Assembly: GCA_026004215.1 (NCBI GenBank)
Contig: BPIR01000002.1
Coordinates: 857,844-921,843 of the forward strand
Length of the DNA stretch: 64,000 nt
Direction of reading: 5' to 3'
DNA from: Candidatus Binatia bacterium
GTDB taxonomy: Bacteria > Desulfobacterota > Binatia > HRBIN30
In this document: positions 24,536-33,859 of the stretch, piece by piece
Numbering within the stretch: the first letter of the stretch is position 1
How the letters are laid out: each line of letters starts with the position of its first letter
Notes under the pieces: generated by a model
The model's input: only the letters and a program-made list of their open reading frames with translations
Databases searched by the model: none
Told to the model about the DNA's origin: nothing
Position numbers and translations under genes: made by a program

Positions 24536-25988
24536 CCACTCTCGTCTTTTTGGCCGGCATGCGAGTGCGTGCAGCTTGCCGAGGTAGGCTCGCTACCAGT
24601 GCGCGGTGCTCTCGCTCCACGGAAGCAACGAAGTCGTGCAAGTCCGGCACTGCATCCCAGTCGGAGTTGAAGCCCCAAAACAAACCGCCATCGTAGCTCA
24701 TCAACGCCACTCCCAGGGCTTGATCCGAAAACAACGGCACTACGGGATAGATTTCCAGCATTTTCGATCCCAGTAGATACAAAGGTTGCTTCGGGCCGGG
24801 CACGTTGGTGACGATCATGTTGTAGGAGTGGGTGGTCGCCGCCAGCCGCGCAAAGGTCACGAACAAGGACGTCACCGTGCGGTCGCTCAAAGCCTCCAAG
24901 GTGGCGGCGCCTTGTGCCTGTGCGGACGACTTCAAGCGCACGGTTTCGTCGGTCACACGCCGCAGCCGCGCTACCGGGTCGGCCTCGTCGACCGGCAAGT
25001 CCACCACGAGCAGCGAAACCCGGTTGCCGAGAAGACCTTTTTCCGTCTCGGCTCGCACACTCACCGGAACCAGCACCCGGAAGCGCAAGCTACCGACGTC
25101 GATCCCCCGGCGTAAAAGCAGCATGCGTACTGCCCCTGCGGTGAGAGCCAATGCTACGTCATTCACGGTGCTTCCGAAATGCTTGCCCACGGCGCGCACG
25201 GATTCGAGATCCAGCCGGAGCCAATCGAACCGGCGGTGCGGGCCGATCGGGCGATTCAGCGGCGTCGGTGTGGCGGGCTGAAAGCCGCGAACGACGGCCT
25301 CGGCGATTCCGAAAGCCAAGCCGATGCCGCTTGCCAGCGTCTCGGCCGGCCGGCGCAATGCCGATCGCAATACGCCCAACGCCTGTTGGACCACACCCGC
25401 GCGGTATGCCGCTTCGCGCAAAAAGAGTTGCCAATCGGGCGGCAGCGGCCGCGGGCGCCAGTGAGCGAGTGTGCTCGGCGCCGCCGCATGTTTCTGCGGG
25501 CTCAGCAATCGTTCCATCAGGCTCACGCCGGCAAGCCCGTCAATCATGCAGTGATGGACCTTGCTGACCGCAGCAAACCTCCGACCTGACAGCCCTTCGA
25601 CGAACCACATCTCCCACAGCGGTTTGCCCCGGTCGAGCTGTTGCGACAGGATGCGCCCAACGAGGCGCTTGAGTTGTCGCTCGTCACCCGGGTGAGGCAA
25701 CGCCGTGTGCCGCACGTGGTAGTGGATGTTGAATCGCTCGTCGTCCTGCCAAACCGGGTGCTGAAATCCAGGCACGACGTGCACTTTTTGGCGCAGCCGC
25801 GGAACCTCGGCGACCACCGCCTCGGCCAGCCGGAGAATCCGCGGGAAATCCAGGGCTCCGTCCTTGTCGAGGAGGCTGCCTCCTTCGAAGATCGCCGCTG
25901 CACCTACATGCATATGCACGTTGCGGTCCTCGATGTCGAGGAAGAATCGGTCCATCGCGCTCAACCGCTCGAAAAACTCTTTAGCCAT
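24492..25988 (-). CDS. wax ester synthase/diacylglycerol O-acyltransferase (WS/DGAT)
   Basis: A 498-residue acyltransferase that makes wax esters or triacylglycerol from acyl-CoA. The N-terminal MDRFFLDIEDRNVHMHVGA and the active-site motif VHHCMIDGLAGVSLMERL (HHxxxDG, about residue 155) are diagnostic. NDVALALTAGAVRMLLLRRG and the C-terminal NVPGPKQPLYLLG (PLW-type motif) and ALGVALMSYDGGLFWGFNSD support the family. The C-terminal 35 residues are Lys/Arg/Pro-rich, unlike most members. The start at MAKEFFERLSAMDRF matches family N termini; the open frame runs 80 codons further upstream without similarity. Storage lipid synthesis is the likely role. Its 3' end overlaps the GIY-YIG gene. Confidence 0.92.
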   Translation of the reverse strand: MAKEFFERLSAMDRFFLDIEDRNVHMHVGAAAIFEGGSLLDKDGALDFPRILRLAEAVVAEVPRLRQKVHVVPGFQHPVWQDDERFNIHYHVRHTALPHPGDERQLKRLVGRILSQQLDRGKPLWEMWFVEGLSGRRFAAVSKVHHCMIDGLAGVSLMERLLSPQKHAAAPSTLAHWRPRPLPPDWQLFLREAAYRAGVVQQALGVLRSALRRPAETLASGIGLAFGIAEAVVRGFQPATPTPLNRPIGPHRRFDWLRLDLESVRAVGKHFGSTVNDVALALTAGAVRMLLLRRGIDVGSLRFRVLVPVSVRAETEKGLLGNRVSLLVVDLPVDEADPVARLRRVTDETVRLKSSAQAQGAATLEALSDRTVTSLFVTFARLAATTHSYNMIVTNVPGPKQPLYLLGSKMLEIYPVVPLFSDQALGVALMSYDGGLFWGFNSDWDAVPDLHDFVASVEREHRALVASLPRQAARTRMPAKKTRVATPRKPLPKQAQKA

Positions 25989-26305
25989 TGCTTGCGAACC
26001 TCCGGAAGGCGCACCCATGTGTGCGTCGGCACAACAAGCGCGACCCGGTGGAGCTGGCACGCAATCTTTCTGCCAGACCCCAGCACCATGTGCGGCGCGA
26101 ATTCTTTCTTTTCGGCTTCCCGCGAGCAGGAAGTCAAGGGCTAACCCGGAACCGGCACGCGCAAGCGACCCGCCGTCGGCTTGAGCGTGCCATCGTTGTG
26201 CTTGGTGGCGACCATCATCGCCGCACACCCACGTGCATTACCGCTCCGCAGAGAAAGGGGCGCGCAGCTCGGCCGCGTAACGACCGGCAGCGCGCGCCTG
26301 ACCAG

Positions 26306-26379
<74 letters not shown>

Positions 26380-26509
26380 ACAGCACTGCGAAGGGCTTTC
26401 ACTAGCGACCACTCGCACCCAAGTCAACGCAGGCCGATCCTCCAGTGGTTTTTCTCGAATGCCTGGTGCCACGAATCGTCCAAGCGGCGTTCGTCGAGGA
26501 GGTGCATCG

Positions 26510-26809
26510 ATGACCGTGGCGCAAATCTTCGCAGGTGGTGGTGGTTACGTCTTACCGATCCGAAGTGCCTACGATACCGAAATGTTACTGCACGCCCTGC
26601 AGTATTTTCTGCGCGATCGGGAGAGGCTGCGGGTACGTCTGGGGTTTACGCCTGCCGAGGTGCGGCGCGCCGCGGCCGGAACGCGCTGCTCGGCGTGCTT
26701 CGCGAGCGCTCACGGGGTTGTGTGGGGGGATGGTCCAGTGCAGCTCTGCACGCGCTGCGCTTGTGCCCGCCTTCCGGGCGTGCACCGCAAGTTGGCCAAG
26801 GCTGCGTGA
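26510..26809 (+). CDS. small protein with Cys4 zinc-ribbon-like motif
   Basis: A 99-residue protein of unknown family. The N-terminal half is MTVAQIFAGGGGYVLPIR followed by a helix LLHALQYFLRDRERLRVRLG. The C-terminal half has CSACFASAHG and, 15 residues later, LCTRCACARLPG, a CxxC...CxxC layout suited to binding one zinc. A clear GAGGAGG ribosome-binding site lies eight bases before the ATG, which favours a real gene over the long upstream frame. It is transcribed away from tRNA-fMet. Regulatory or RNA-binding roles are possible but unsupported. Confidence 0.6.
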   Translation: MTVAQIFAGGGGYVLPIRSAYDTEMLLHALQYFLRDRERLRVRLGFTPAEVRRAAAGTRCSACFASAHGVVWGDGPVQLCTRCACARLPGVHRKLAKAA

Positions 26810-27031
26810 ATCAGCAGCCGCCGCGCGCCGGCGTCTGTGTTGCCCCATACATGCGGACTTGCATGGCCCGCGGGACTTGCCGGGGCCCTCGCGGAAGGCA
26901 AGTCCCGGCTAGTGGGTCTCCAACAAAAACGCAGGCGCTGAAGCGGCACTGCCCGACTAGCACGCCCGGCTAGCGCTCCGCTAAGGGCTTGCGCCGATCC
27001 ACAACGGAATTGGAAGGAGAGCGCAGCGGTC

Positions 27032-29320
27032 GTGTTAGCGGGAGCGGTACTTGTCGGCTTTGGCCTAGCGCTGGTCGCGCCGTGGTGCATCCGTTACGCG
27101 GGCTCCCACTGGGGGCCGCGCGTGCTTGCTGTGTATCCCCTCGCCGTGGTGTTTCTGCTTCTCGCAGCCACGCGCTGGTTCCCTGCCACGGTGCAAACCG
27201 CCTTTCCGTGGGCTCCGCGGTTTGGCCTCGTTTGGTCTGTGCTTGTCGACGGCTGGAGTGTTCTTTTTGCCCTGCTCATCGCTGGGATGGGCGTGCTCGT
27301 TGCTCTGTACGCCGGCGCCTATTTGCGGCACCATCGCTTTCTCGGCCGGTTTTACATGTACCTGACCGGCTTCACGGCCGCGATGCTGGGGGTGGTGCTA
27401 GCCAGCAACTTGCTGTTGTTGTTCGTATGCTGGGAGCTCACCAGTATTTTCTCGTATCTTTTGATCGGTTTCGAGCACGAGGATGCGAAGTCGCGCAAGT
27501 CTGCCTTGCAAGCGCTCCTCACGACCGGAGTGGGCGGACTCGCGCTGCTGGTCGCGTGCATCCTGCTGCGCAGCGCCTTCGGGACGTGGGAAATCGGCGA
27601 GATCGTGCAAGGCGAGGCGCGGTGGTCGAGCGCCGCGGTGGAGCTCGCCACGGTGCTGTTGCTCCTGGGGGCAGCGTTCACGAAATCCGCGCAATTTCCG
27701 TTTCACTACTGGCTTCCTGCTGCCATGGCGGCTCCGACGCCGGTGAGTGCATATTTGCACTCCGCGACCATGGTGAAAGCGGGGGTGTTCTTGCTGGCGC
27801 GCTTCCATCCGGTGTTCTCCGAGCACTGGCTATGGCAGCCGGCGCTTCTGGCGTTCGGGGGAACGACCATGCTCGCAGGTGCGCTATTGGCGCTGCCGCA
27901 ACGTGATCTCAAGCTCTTGCTGGCGTACTCGACGGTGAGTGCTTTGGGTACGCTCGTGTTCCTTCTCGGCATCGGGACCGAGGAAGCCGCCGCAGCTTGC
28001 GTGGTGTTTCTCGTGGCCCATGCGCTCTACAAGGGCGGGCTGTTTTTCTTTGCCGGCATCGTGGATCACGAAACGGGGACCCGCGACGTGGAGAAGCTCG
28101 GCGGCCTTGCACGGCACTGGCCGTTACTGGCCACCTGCGCCGTTGCCTTGGCCCTTTCGATGGGCGGGGTCATACCGCTGTTCGGATTTATTGCCAAAGA
28201 ACTTGCATACGAGGCAGCCCTGCATGGTGTGGCGCCGCTCGGACTTGCACTGCTCGTCTTGTGCAGCGCCCTGCAAGTGGCCGTGGCGGGATACGTAGTT
28301 GTGCGCCCCCTGTTTTTCCGCCCGGCGGAGCGCGTGGAAGTGCACCATGCGCCGGCAACCGAGTTGAGCTGTGGGCCCCTGGTGGCCGCACTGGCCAGTG
28401 TGGCGTGCAGTTTGTGGCCCGGCGAAACACTCGTACGACTGCTTCGCTCTGCCGCAGCCGGCGTGTATGCAGGGCCGGTCGCTCTCGAACTTTCTCTGTG
28501 GCACGGGTGGAATCCGACAGTGGGTCTGAGTGTTTTGACCGTCGTACTGGGGGCTTTGGTATTCGTCCTGCGGCCGCTTTGGTGTGGGATTGCAGCGAGC
28601 GCGGGTCGGCTGGCGCGCATCGGGCCTGCGGCCCTTTACGACGCGGCGATGTACGCACTGCTCCGCCTGGCCGAGTGGCAGACCCGGAGGCTACAAACCG
28701 GCAAGCTCCGCCAGTACCAAGCCATGGTGCTGGCCAGTGCGGTGCTTGTTTTGCTGTTTGCGACGTCGATCGTGGCGCCTCCGAGGACTCACTGGGATTG
28801 GGGGATGTTCTACCCGACGGAAATTGCCGTCATCGTCGCCATGCTGGCCGGGATGGCGATCACGATTCTCACCGTCTCGCGACTCACGGCGATTGCCGGG
28901 CTTGGCATCACGGGTTACGGCGTGGGGATCTTGTTCTTACTGTTCGGCGCCCCCGACCTCGCCATGACGCAGTTTGCCATCGAAACGCTGACCGTCATCT
29001 TGTTCGTACTCGTGCTGTACCGGCTGCCGCGCTTCGAGTCGCGCTCCTCGGTGCGCACCAGAATCCGGGACGCCCTCCTGGCCAGCGCTGTCGGAGGGGG
29101 AATTGCGTTTGTGGTCTTGGTCCTTCTGGCGCAGCCCACTGCGTCGCGGCTCGCTCCGTTTTTTCTGGCGCAAAGTGAACCAGCGGCGCACGGGCGCAAC
29201 GTAGTCAACGTCATCTTGGTGGATTTTCGCAGCCTCGACACGCTCGGCGAAATTACAGTACTTGGGCTCGCTGCGATTGGCGTCGGCACACTCATGGCGG
29301 TGCGGGGGCGCTGGCAATGA
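27032..29320 (+). CDS. mrpA: Mrp Na+/H+ antiporter subunit A
   Basis: A 762-residue membrane protein, the large subunit of the Mrp cation/proton antiporter and a relative of respiratory complex I subunit NuoL. About 20 transmembrane helices are expected. Key charged residues are Glu in [19 protein letters not shown] and Lys and His in [21 protein letters not shown] and [13 protein letters not shown]. The C-terminal third includes the MrpB/MbhE-like segment [24 protein letters not shown] and ends with a [18 protein letters not shown] signature, as in long MrpA proteins. The start is a GTG with GGAAGGAG upstream. It is the first gene of an eight-gene run whose starts and stops overlap or nearly touch, so transcription as one unit is expected. 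Confidence 0.93.
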   Translation: MLAGAVLVGFGLALVAPWCIRYAGSHWGPRVLAVYPLAVVFLLLAATRWFPATVQTAFPWAPRFGLVWSVLVDGWSVLFALLIAGMGVLVALYAGAYLRHHRFLGRFYMYLTGFTAAMLGVVLASNLLLLFVCWELTSIFSYLLIGFEHEDAKSRKSALQALLTTGVGGLALLVACILLRSAFGTWEIGEIVQGEARWSSAAVELATVLLLLGAAFTKSAQFPFHYWLPAAMAAPTPVSAYLHSATMVKAGVFLLARFHPVFSEHWLWQPALLAFGGTTMLAGALLALPQRDLKLLLAYSTVSALGTLVFLLGIGTEEAAAACVVFLVAHALYKGGLFFFAGIVDHETGTRDVEKLGGLARHWPLLATCAVALALSMGGVIPLFGFIAKELAYEAALHGVAPLGLALLVLCSALQVAVAGYVVVRPLFFRPAERVEVHHAPATELSCGPLVAALASVACSLWPGETLVRLLRSAAAGVYAGPVALELSLWHGWNPTVGLSVLTVVLGALVFVLRPLWCGIAASAGRLARIGPAALYDAAMYALLRLAEWQTRRLQTGKLRQYQAMVLASAVLVLLFATSIVAPPRTHWDWGMFYPTEIAVIVAMLAGMAITILTVSRLTAIAGLGITGYGVGILFLLFGAPDLAMTQFAIETLTVILFVLVLYRLPRFESRSSVRTRIRDALLASAVGGGIAFVVLVLLAQPTASRLAPFFLAQSEPAAHGRNVVNVILVDFRSLDTLGEITVLGLAAIGVGTLMAVRGRWQ

Positions 29321-29718
29321 AGTCATTGATCCTACTCACGGCGTCGCGGCTGTTGTTCCCACTCATGATCTTGTTCTCCGTTTTTCTGTTGTTGCGCGGG
29401 CACAACGCACCCGGAGGCGGATTTGTGGGCGGGCTGGTGGCGTCGGCGGCGATTGCGCTACACGCCCTCGCTCACGGTATCGCGGCCACCCATCGCGTGG
29501 TGGCGGTACCGCCGGTGGCGCTCGTGGCGATGGGCCTCTCTTGTGCGTTGGCCAGCGGCCTCGTGGCCTGGGCGTGGGGCCAACCGTACCTCACCGGCTT
29601 GTGGATTGCCGTGCCGCTCGCGGGCAAAATCGGGACCCCGCTGCTGTTCGACCTCGGGGTGTACCTGCTCGTGGTCGGCATGGTCACCCACCTTTTGTTT
29701 CTTCTGTGGGAGGAGTGA
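29317..29718 (+). CDS. mrpB: Mrp antiporter subunit B
   Basis: A 133-residue protein with about four transmembrane helices. Its MnhB/MrpB signature [17 protein letters not shown] (about residues 29-45) matches the GGGF.GG motif of the family. [21 protein letters not shown] leads, and [20 protein letters not shown] closes. The ATG overlaps the mrpA stop by four bases (ATGA), so translational coupling is likely. Functions as a structural part of the ion pathway next to subunit A. Confidence 0.93.
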   Translation: MKSLILLTASRLLFPLMILFSVFLLLRGHNAPGGGFVGGLVASAAIALHALAHGIAATHRVVAVPPVALVAMGLSCALASGLVAWAWGQPYLTGLWIAVPLAGKIGTPLLFDLGVYLLVVGMVTHLLFLLWEE

Positions 29719-29719
29719 C

Positions 29720-30064
29720 GTGGAGCTTTTGTTCGCGGTCACGATTGGAAGCTTGTACGCGGGGGCTCTGTACCTCATGCTTCGCCGCAGCATCGTGAAG
29801 TTGCTTCTGGGGCTGGGCTTGCTGGGCCATGCGGCCAATCTGCTGATTTTTTCCACGAGCGGCTTCCGGCGTTTCGCGCCCATTGCTGCCGAGGGGCGCG
29901 CGCCCCTCCCGGGCGAGGTGGCAGATCCGGTACCTCAGGCACTGATTCTTACGGCTATTGTCATCAGTTTCGGTGTGCTCGCGTTTGCCGTCGTGCTGAT
30001 CAAACTCACGGCTGCTGCAGCAGGCACCGACGATGTGGATTCCCTGCGCACTTCGGAGAGCTGA
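29720..30064 (+). CDS. mrpC: Mrp antiporter subunit C (NuoK-like)
   Basis: A 114-residue protein with three predicted transmembrane helices, homologous to complex I subunit NuoK. Seen: [35 protein letters not shown], then a periplasmic loop, then [27 protein letters not shown] with the conserved [14 protein letters not shown]. The GTG start follows the mrpB stop by one base. The longer upstream frame belongs to mrpB in another register. Confidence 0.93.
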   Translation: MELLFAVTIGSLYAGALYLMLRRSIVKLLLGLGLLGHAANLLIFSTSGFRRFAPIAAEGRAPLPGEVADPVPQALILTAIVISFGVLAFAVVLIKLTAAAAGTDDVDSLRTSES

Positions 30065-30075
30065 GGAACGCGCGC

Positions 30076-31572
30076 ATGGGAGGGCTCGTGGCAAACTCGA
30101 ATGTGTTGGTGCTTCCGGTTCTTCTTCCGCTTGCAGCCGCAGCCGGGTCGCTACCGATGGGTTTGGTTTGGCAGCGCCGCTGGGCGATTGTCGCGGTGAC
30201 GGCGCACCTTTGTGTGAGCTTGGTGCTGCTTTTCTGGCTTGCGCGCGGCGAGGTGCTTGCGTTGCAAGTGGCGGCTTGGCCGGCGCCGTTCGGTATTACG
30301 TTCGTGGGCGACACCTTCAGCGGGCTAATGCTGGCCAACATGTCGCTCATCACATGGTTTGTCATTGCTTACGCCACGGCTTCGGTCCCCGAGAATACGC
30401 AGCAGCTTGCGTTTTACCCGCTGGCACTGGTGCTGCTGTCCGGAGTGAGTGGGGCCGTGCTCACCGGCGATTTGTTCAATCTCTATGTCTGGTACGAGGT
30501 CTTGCTCATGGCCTCGTTTGTTCTTCTCACGCTGGGGGCGGCGCGCACGCAACTCGAAGGCGGGCTCAAGTACGTGGCTCTCAACCTGATCGCTTCGGCC
30601 TTTTTCCTCACGGGGGTCGGATGGTTGTACGGGAGCACGGGCACGCTGAACCTCGCCGACCTATCGCGGCGGATGGAAGAGCTTCCGCTCACTCTTCCCC
30701 GCATTGCTGGCGTGCTCTTATTGTTCGTGAGCTTCGGGATCAAAGCGGCCGTATTCCCGTTGTTTGGGTGGTTGCCGGCTTCGTATCACACGCCGCCCGT
30801 AGCGATTACCGCGCTCTTTTCGGCGCTGCTCACCAAAGTGGGCGTGTACTCGATCATCCGGGTCGGCACTTTGCTTCTTCCTTCACCTCCGGCTGCGCTC
30901 GTGGACGTTTTGCTTTGTGTGGCGGCACTCACGATGATCACTGGCGTACTGGGCGCGGTGGCGCAAACGGAAATGAAGCGCCTGCTCTCGTTTCACATCG
31001 TCAGCCAAATCGGCTATCTCGTGCTGGGCTATGCCTTGTACAGTGTGGCGGGCTTGGCCGGAGCGATTTACTTTTTCCTGCACGTGTCCGTGGCCAAGGC
31101 TGTACTGTTCTTGGTGGCCGGAGAGTTGGAGCACCAATACGGCACGACGCATTTAGGCCAGTTGGGAGGAGGGTATCGCGACCGACCCATGCTGGCGGTT
31201 GCCTGCTTCATTGGCGCAATGGGGCTTGCCGGTTTGCCCCCACTTTCTGGTTTTTTTGCCAAGCTGCAACTCGCGCTGGCAGCGATCGAGCAGGAAGCGG
31301 TGTGGAGCTTGGTGGCGGCGCTGGGGGTGAGCATATTGACGCTTTTCTCGATGACGAAAATCTGGGCCGAAGCGTTTTGGAAGCAGGCTCCGAACCAGAC
31401 GAGCCCCCGGGCATCGGTATCCTGGGCCATGCGCGTGCCCACAGTGGGGCTGGCACTGGTCACGGTGTTGCTCGGCACCTTTGCGGAGCCGCTGTTAGGA
31501 CTCTCGGAACAGGCCGCCGAGCAACTACTGGATCGCAGTGCCTACTTGCGGGCCGTTCTCGGAGGGTCGTGA
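30076..31572 (+). CDS. mrpD: Mrp antiporter subunit D (NuoN/NuoM-like)
   Basis: A 498-residue proton-translocating subunit with about 14 helices. Conserved residues are Glu in FNLYVWYEVLLMASFVLL and Lys in FGIKAAVFPLFGWLPASYHTPP. ALLTKVGVYSIIRV and the second lysine region QTEMKRLLSFHIVSQIGY follow, and AGLPPLSGFFAKLQL closes the core. All are typical of MnhD. The ATG lies 11 bp after mrpC, with GAGGAA upstream. It probably pairs with MrpA to form the antiporter-type half-channels. Confidence 0.94.
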   Translation: MGGLVANSNVLVLPVLLPLAAAAGSLPMGLVWQRRWAIVAVTAHLCVSLVLLFWLARGEVLALQVAAWPAPFGITFVGDTFSGLMLANMSLITWFVIAYATASVPENTQQLAFYPLALVLLSGVSGAVLTGDLFNLYVWYEVLLMASFVLLTLGAARTQLEGGLKYVALNLIASAFFLTGVGWLYGSTGTLNLADLSRRMEELPLTLPRIAGVLLLFVSFGIKAAVFPLFGWLPASYHTPPVAITALFSALLTKVGVYSIIRVGTLLLPSPPAALVDVLLCVAALTMITGVLGAVAQTEMKRLLSFHIVSQIGYLVLGYALYSVAGLAGAIYFFLHVSVAKAVLFLVAGELEHQYGTTHLGQLGGGYRDRPMLAVACFIGAMGLAGLPPLSGFFAKLQLALAAIEQEAVWSLVAALGVSILTLFSMTKIWAEAFWKQAPNQTSPRASVSWAMRVPTVGLALVTVLLGTFAEPLLGLSEQAAEQLLDRSAYLRAVLGGS

Positions 31573-32036
31573 TGGCTTTACTGCACCTAACACTGGCCAT
31601 ACTTTGGGTGGCTCTGACCGGGCAGTGGTCTTTGAGCAGCCTGCTTTTTGGTTGGCTGCTCGCGTACGGGGTGCTTTGGCTGACGCATCCTCACGGTTCC
31701 GGCACGTATTTCGCGCGGGTACCGCGCGTGGTTCGGGCGGTCGTGGTGTTTCTGTGGGAAATCGTTCTGGCAAATCTTCGCGTCACGTATCACGTGTTCG
31801 CACCTCTCGATCGCATGCGACCGGGCATTGTGGCCGTTCCTCTCGAGCTGCGCACGGATGTCGGTATTACCATGCTGGCCAATGCGATCACGCTGACTCC
31901 AGGAACGCTCAGCCTCGACGTGGCCACGGATCGGCGCACACTGTACGTGCACGGCATGCGCATCGGAGATCCGCAAAGTTTTCGCGCGGAAATCAAGAAC
32001 GTCTTGGAGCATCATGTAAAGGAGGTTTGCGAGTGA
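31572..32036 (+). CDS. mrpE: Mrp antiporter subunit E
   Basis: A 154-residue subunit with two N-terminal helices (ILWVALTGQWSLSSLLFGWLLAYGVLWL) and a cytoplasmic domain. It includes FLWEIVLANLRVTYHVFAPLDRMRPGIVAVP and TMLANAITLTPGTLSLDV, the family signature with the conserved LANxITLTPGT. The start overlaps the mrpD stop by one base (TGATG). In known Mrp complexes MrpE caps the assembly and is essential for activity. Confidence 0.93.
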   Translation: MALLHLTLAILWVALTGQWSLSSLLFGWLLAYGVLWLTHPHGSGTYFARVPRVVRAVVVFLWEIVLANLRVTYHVFAPLDRMRPGIVAVPLELRTDVGITMLANAITLTPGTLSLDVATDRRTLYVHGMRIGDPQSFRAEIKNVLEHHVKEVCE

Positions 32037-32317
32037 TCGCCGCAATTGCCTTTTGGATCGTGCTGCCCGTGCTGTCGCTGGCGGTGCTGCTGGCGGTGCT
32101 ACGCCTTGCCGCCGGGCCCAGTTTTCCGGACCGAGTGGTTGCTTTGGATTTGATCACCACCATTGGAGTCGGCATGGTGACTGCGGCCGCGCTCGCTTGG
32201 GAGCAAACTGCGCTTTTCGATGTGGCTACGGTCTTGGCGCTGGTGTCGTTCTTGGCCACCGTGGCATTTGCTCGGTACGTGGAGCGAGGTGTTCGATCAT
32301 GGTCTTCGAATGGCTGA
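32033..32317 (+). CDS. mrpF: Mrp antiporter subunit F
   Basis: A 94-residue protein with three helices. AAGPSFPDRVVALDLITTIGVGM contains the conserved D-R-V-ALD segment, whose Asp is implicated in ion transfer. The GTG start overlaps the mrpE stop (GTGA). It ends inside the start of mrpG, continuing the coupled translation pattern. Confidence 0.92.
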   Translation: MIAAIAFWIVLPVLSLAVLLAVLRLAAGPSFPDRVVALDLITTIGVGMVTAAALAWEQTALFDVATVLALVSFLATVAFARYVERGVRSWSSNG

Positions 32318-32694
32318 CGGTTACGCTTCTTTTGGCCGGTACGTTTTTCATGACGGTGGCCAGCATTGGCATCGTTCGCATGCCCGACGTGTACCTGCGG
32401 ATGTCTTGTACTTCGAAAGCCGCCACCCTCGGCAGCGGCTGCATTCTGGCCGCTTACGCGTTGCAGGCGCACGATGTGGGCACCGCCGTGCGGGCGCTCG
32501 CCACCTCGCTGTTTCTAATTCTCACGGCTCCGGTCGCGGCCCATATGATCGGGCGGGCCGCCTATCGGCTGGGAGTGCCTCTGTGGGTAGGATCGTGCTG
32601 CGATGAGCTAAAAGGCGCTTATTCCGGCTCCGGGGATGTCCTCCGCAGCCCAGCCTTTGCCGAAACATCGGCATCGCGTGACGCCGCCCCATGA
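32299..32694 (+). CDS. mrpG: Mrp antiporter subunit G
   Basis: A 131-residue protein with three helices. GTFFMTVASIGIVRMPDVYLRM and TSKAATLGSGCIL match the MnhG/PhaG signature (I.R.PD...R.H...K..T). A hydrophilic tail of about 35 residues is longer than usual. It overlaps mrpF by 19 bp and the exchanger gene by four. It completes a seven-subunit complex. Confidence 0.92.
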   Translation: MVFEWLTVTLLLAGTFFMTVASIGIVRMPDVYLRMSCTSKAATLGSGCILAAYALQAHDVGTAVRALATSLFLILTAPVAAHMIGRAAYRLGVPLWVGSCCDELKGAYSGSGDVLRSPAFAETSASRDAAP

Positions 32695-33776
32695 CCTTGG
32701 TCGTCGTCCTCTTGCTCGGGGGGCTGGGGCTCCTCATTGTCGGTGCGGAAGCCCTGGTGCGTGGAGCGGCGCGTTTGGCCACGGCCTGGGGCGTCAGCCC
32801 GCTCCTCGTCGGCCTCACCGTCGTCGCTTGGGGAACGAGCGCTCCGGAGTTTGTCGTCAGCGTCATGGCCGCCCTCAACGGCCAGCCCGACATTGCCGTG
32901 GGTAACGTGGTTGGCAGCAATATCTTCAATGTGCTCTTCATCCTCGGAACCTCGGCCGCAGTGACCCCGCTGGTCGTGTCCCGTCCGCTCGTCGCCGTCC
33001 AGGTGCCCATCCTCGTGGTGGTGTCGCTACTGACGTGGGGCCTGGTCTGGGATCAGCGGCTCTCCCGGCTCGACGGCCTGCTGTTGATCCTTGGCGCCTT
33101 CGCTTACACGGTATTCGCGATTCGCACCGAGTCGGCCCCGGCCACGGAGGAACTCGGTACGACCGCGCGGCGCTGGCACGAAAGCCCGTGGTACAACGCC
33201 GTGCTGGTTGTTTGTGGCCTCGTTTTTCTTGCCGTGGGGTCTCGTTGGTTCGTGCGGGGAGCGGTAGAACTTGCTCGCTGGCTCGGCGTGTCGGAACTGG
33301 TCATCGGCCTCACCGTCGTCGCGGGGGGCACGTCGCTCCCCGAGCTGGCCACGTCGGTGGTGGCCGCACTCCGGGGCCAACGAGATATCTCGGTGGGCAA
33401 CGTCGTCGGCAGCAACTTGTTCAATTTACTGCTGGTCCTCGGTGGAGCGGCTCTAGTTTCGAGCACAGGGATCCGCGTGGCTTCCGCTGCGTTGCATTTC
33501 GATATGCCGGTCATGGTGGCCGTCACCGTGGCATGCCTTCCAGTTTTCTTTACCGGCCACAAGATTGCACGCTGGGAAGGCTGGTTATTCCTCGGCTACG
33601 GATTCGTGTATTGGGCTTATTTGTTAGCGGCCTCGGCGGAGCACGACGCTTTGCCGATGTTTAACCGGGTCATGATAGTCTTTGTCTTGCCCCTCACCGC
33701 CGTCACCCTGCTCGTGAGTGTTGCCCGCCAACTCCAATGGGGGCGGGGTCAAAGCGGACCGGGCGCCGGGGCGTAG
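32691..33776 (+). CDS. calcium/sodium antiporter (CaCA family, YrbG-like)
   Basis: A 361-residue exchanger with ten predicted helices built from two inverted repeats. The alpha-1 repeat is VVAWGTSAPEFVVSVMAAL...GNVVGSNIFNVLFILG. The alpha-2 repeat is VVAGGTSLPELATSVVAAL...GNVVGSNLFNLLLVLG. The paired acidic residues in GTSxPE and the GNVVGSN motifs form the cation site. The ATG overlaps the mrpG stop (ATGA), joining the gene to the mrp operon. Coupling Na+/H+ antiport with Na+/Ca2+ exchange in one transcript suggests Ca2+ extrusion or uptake driven by the Na+ gradient that Mrp maintains. Confidence 0.92.
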   Translation: MTLVVVLLLGGLGLLIVGAEALVRGAARLATAWGVSPLLVGLTVVAWGTSAPEFVVSVMAALNGQPDIAVGNVVGSNIFNVLFILGTSAAVTPLVVSRPLVAVQVPILVVVSLLTWGLVWDQRLSRLDGLLLILGAFAYTVFAIRTESAPATEELGTTARRWHESPWYNAVLVVCGLVFLAVGSRWFVRGAVELARWLGVSELVIGLTVVAGGTSLPELATSVVAALRGQRDISVGNVVGSNLFNLLLVLGGAALVSSTGIRVASAALHFDMPVMVAVTVACLPVFFTGHKIARWEGWLFLGYGFVYWAYLLAASAEHDALPMFNRVMIVFVLPLTAVTLLVSVARQLQWGRGQSGPGAGA

Positions 33777-33859
33777 CGTGCCTGCGGCAACCCTGGTTGA
33801 CGGAGAACTTTATCCGGCGCATGCCAAGGACATCGTGCACGTGAGGGGAGACCGAGGCC

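Noticed and set aside
30033..31571. Long alternative frame overlapping mrpD
   Set aside because: mrpD is supported by homology across its full length. Only the 3' part of that frame (from 31572) is a gene, mrpE.
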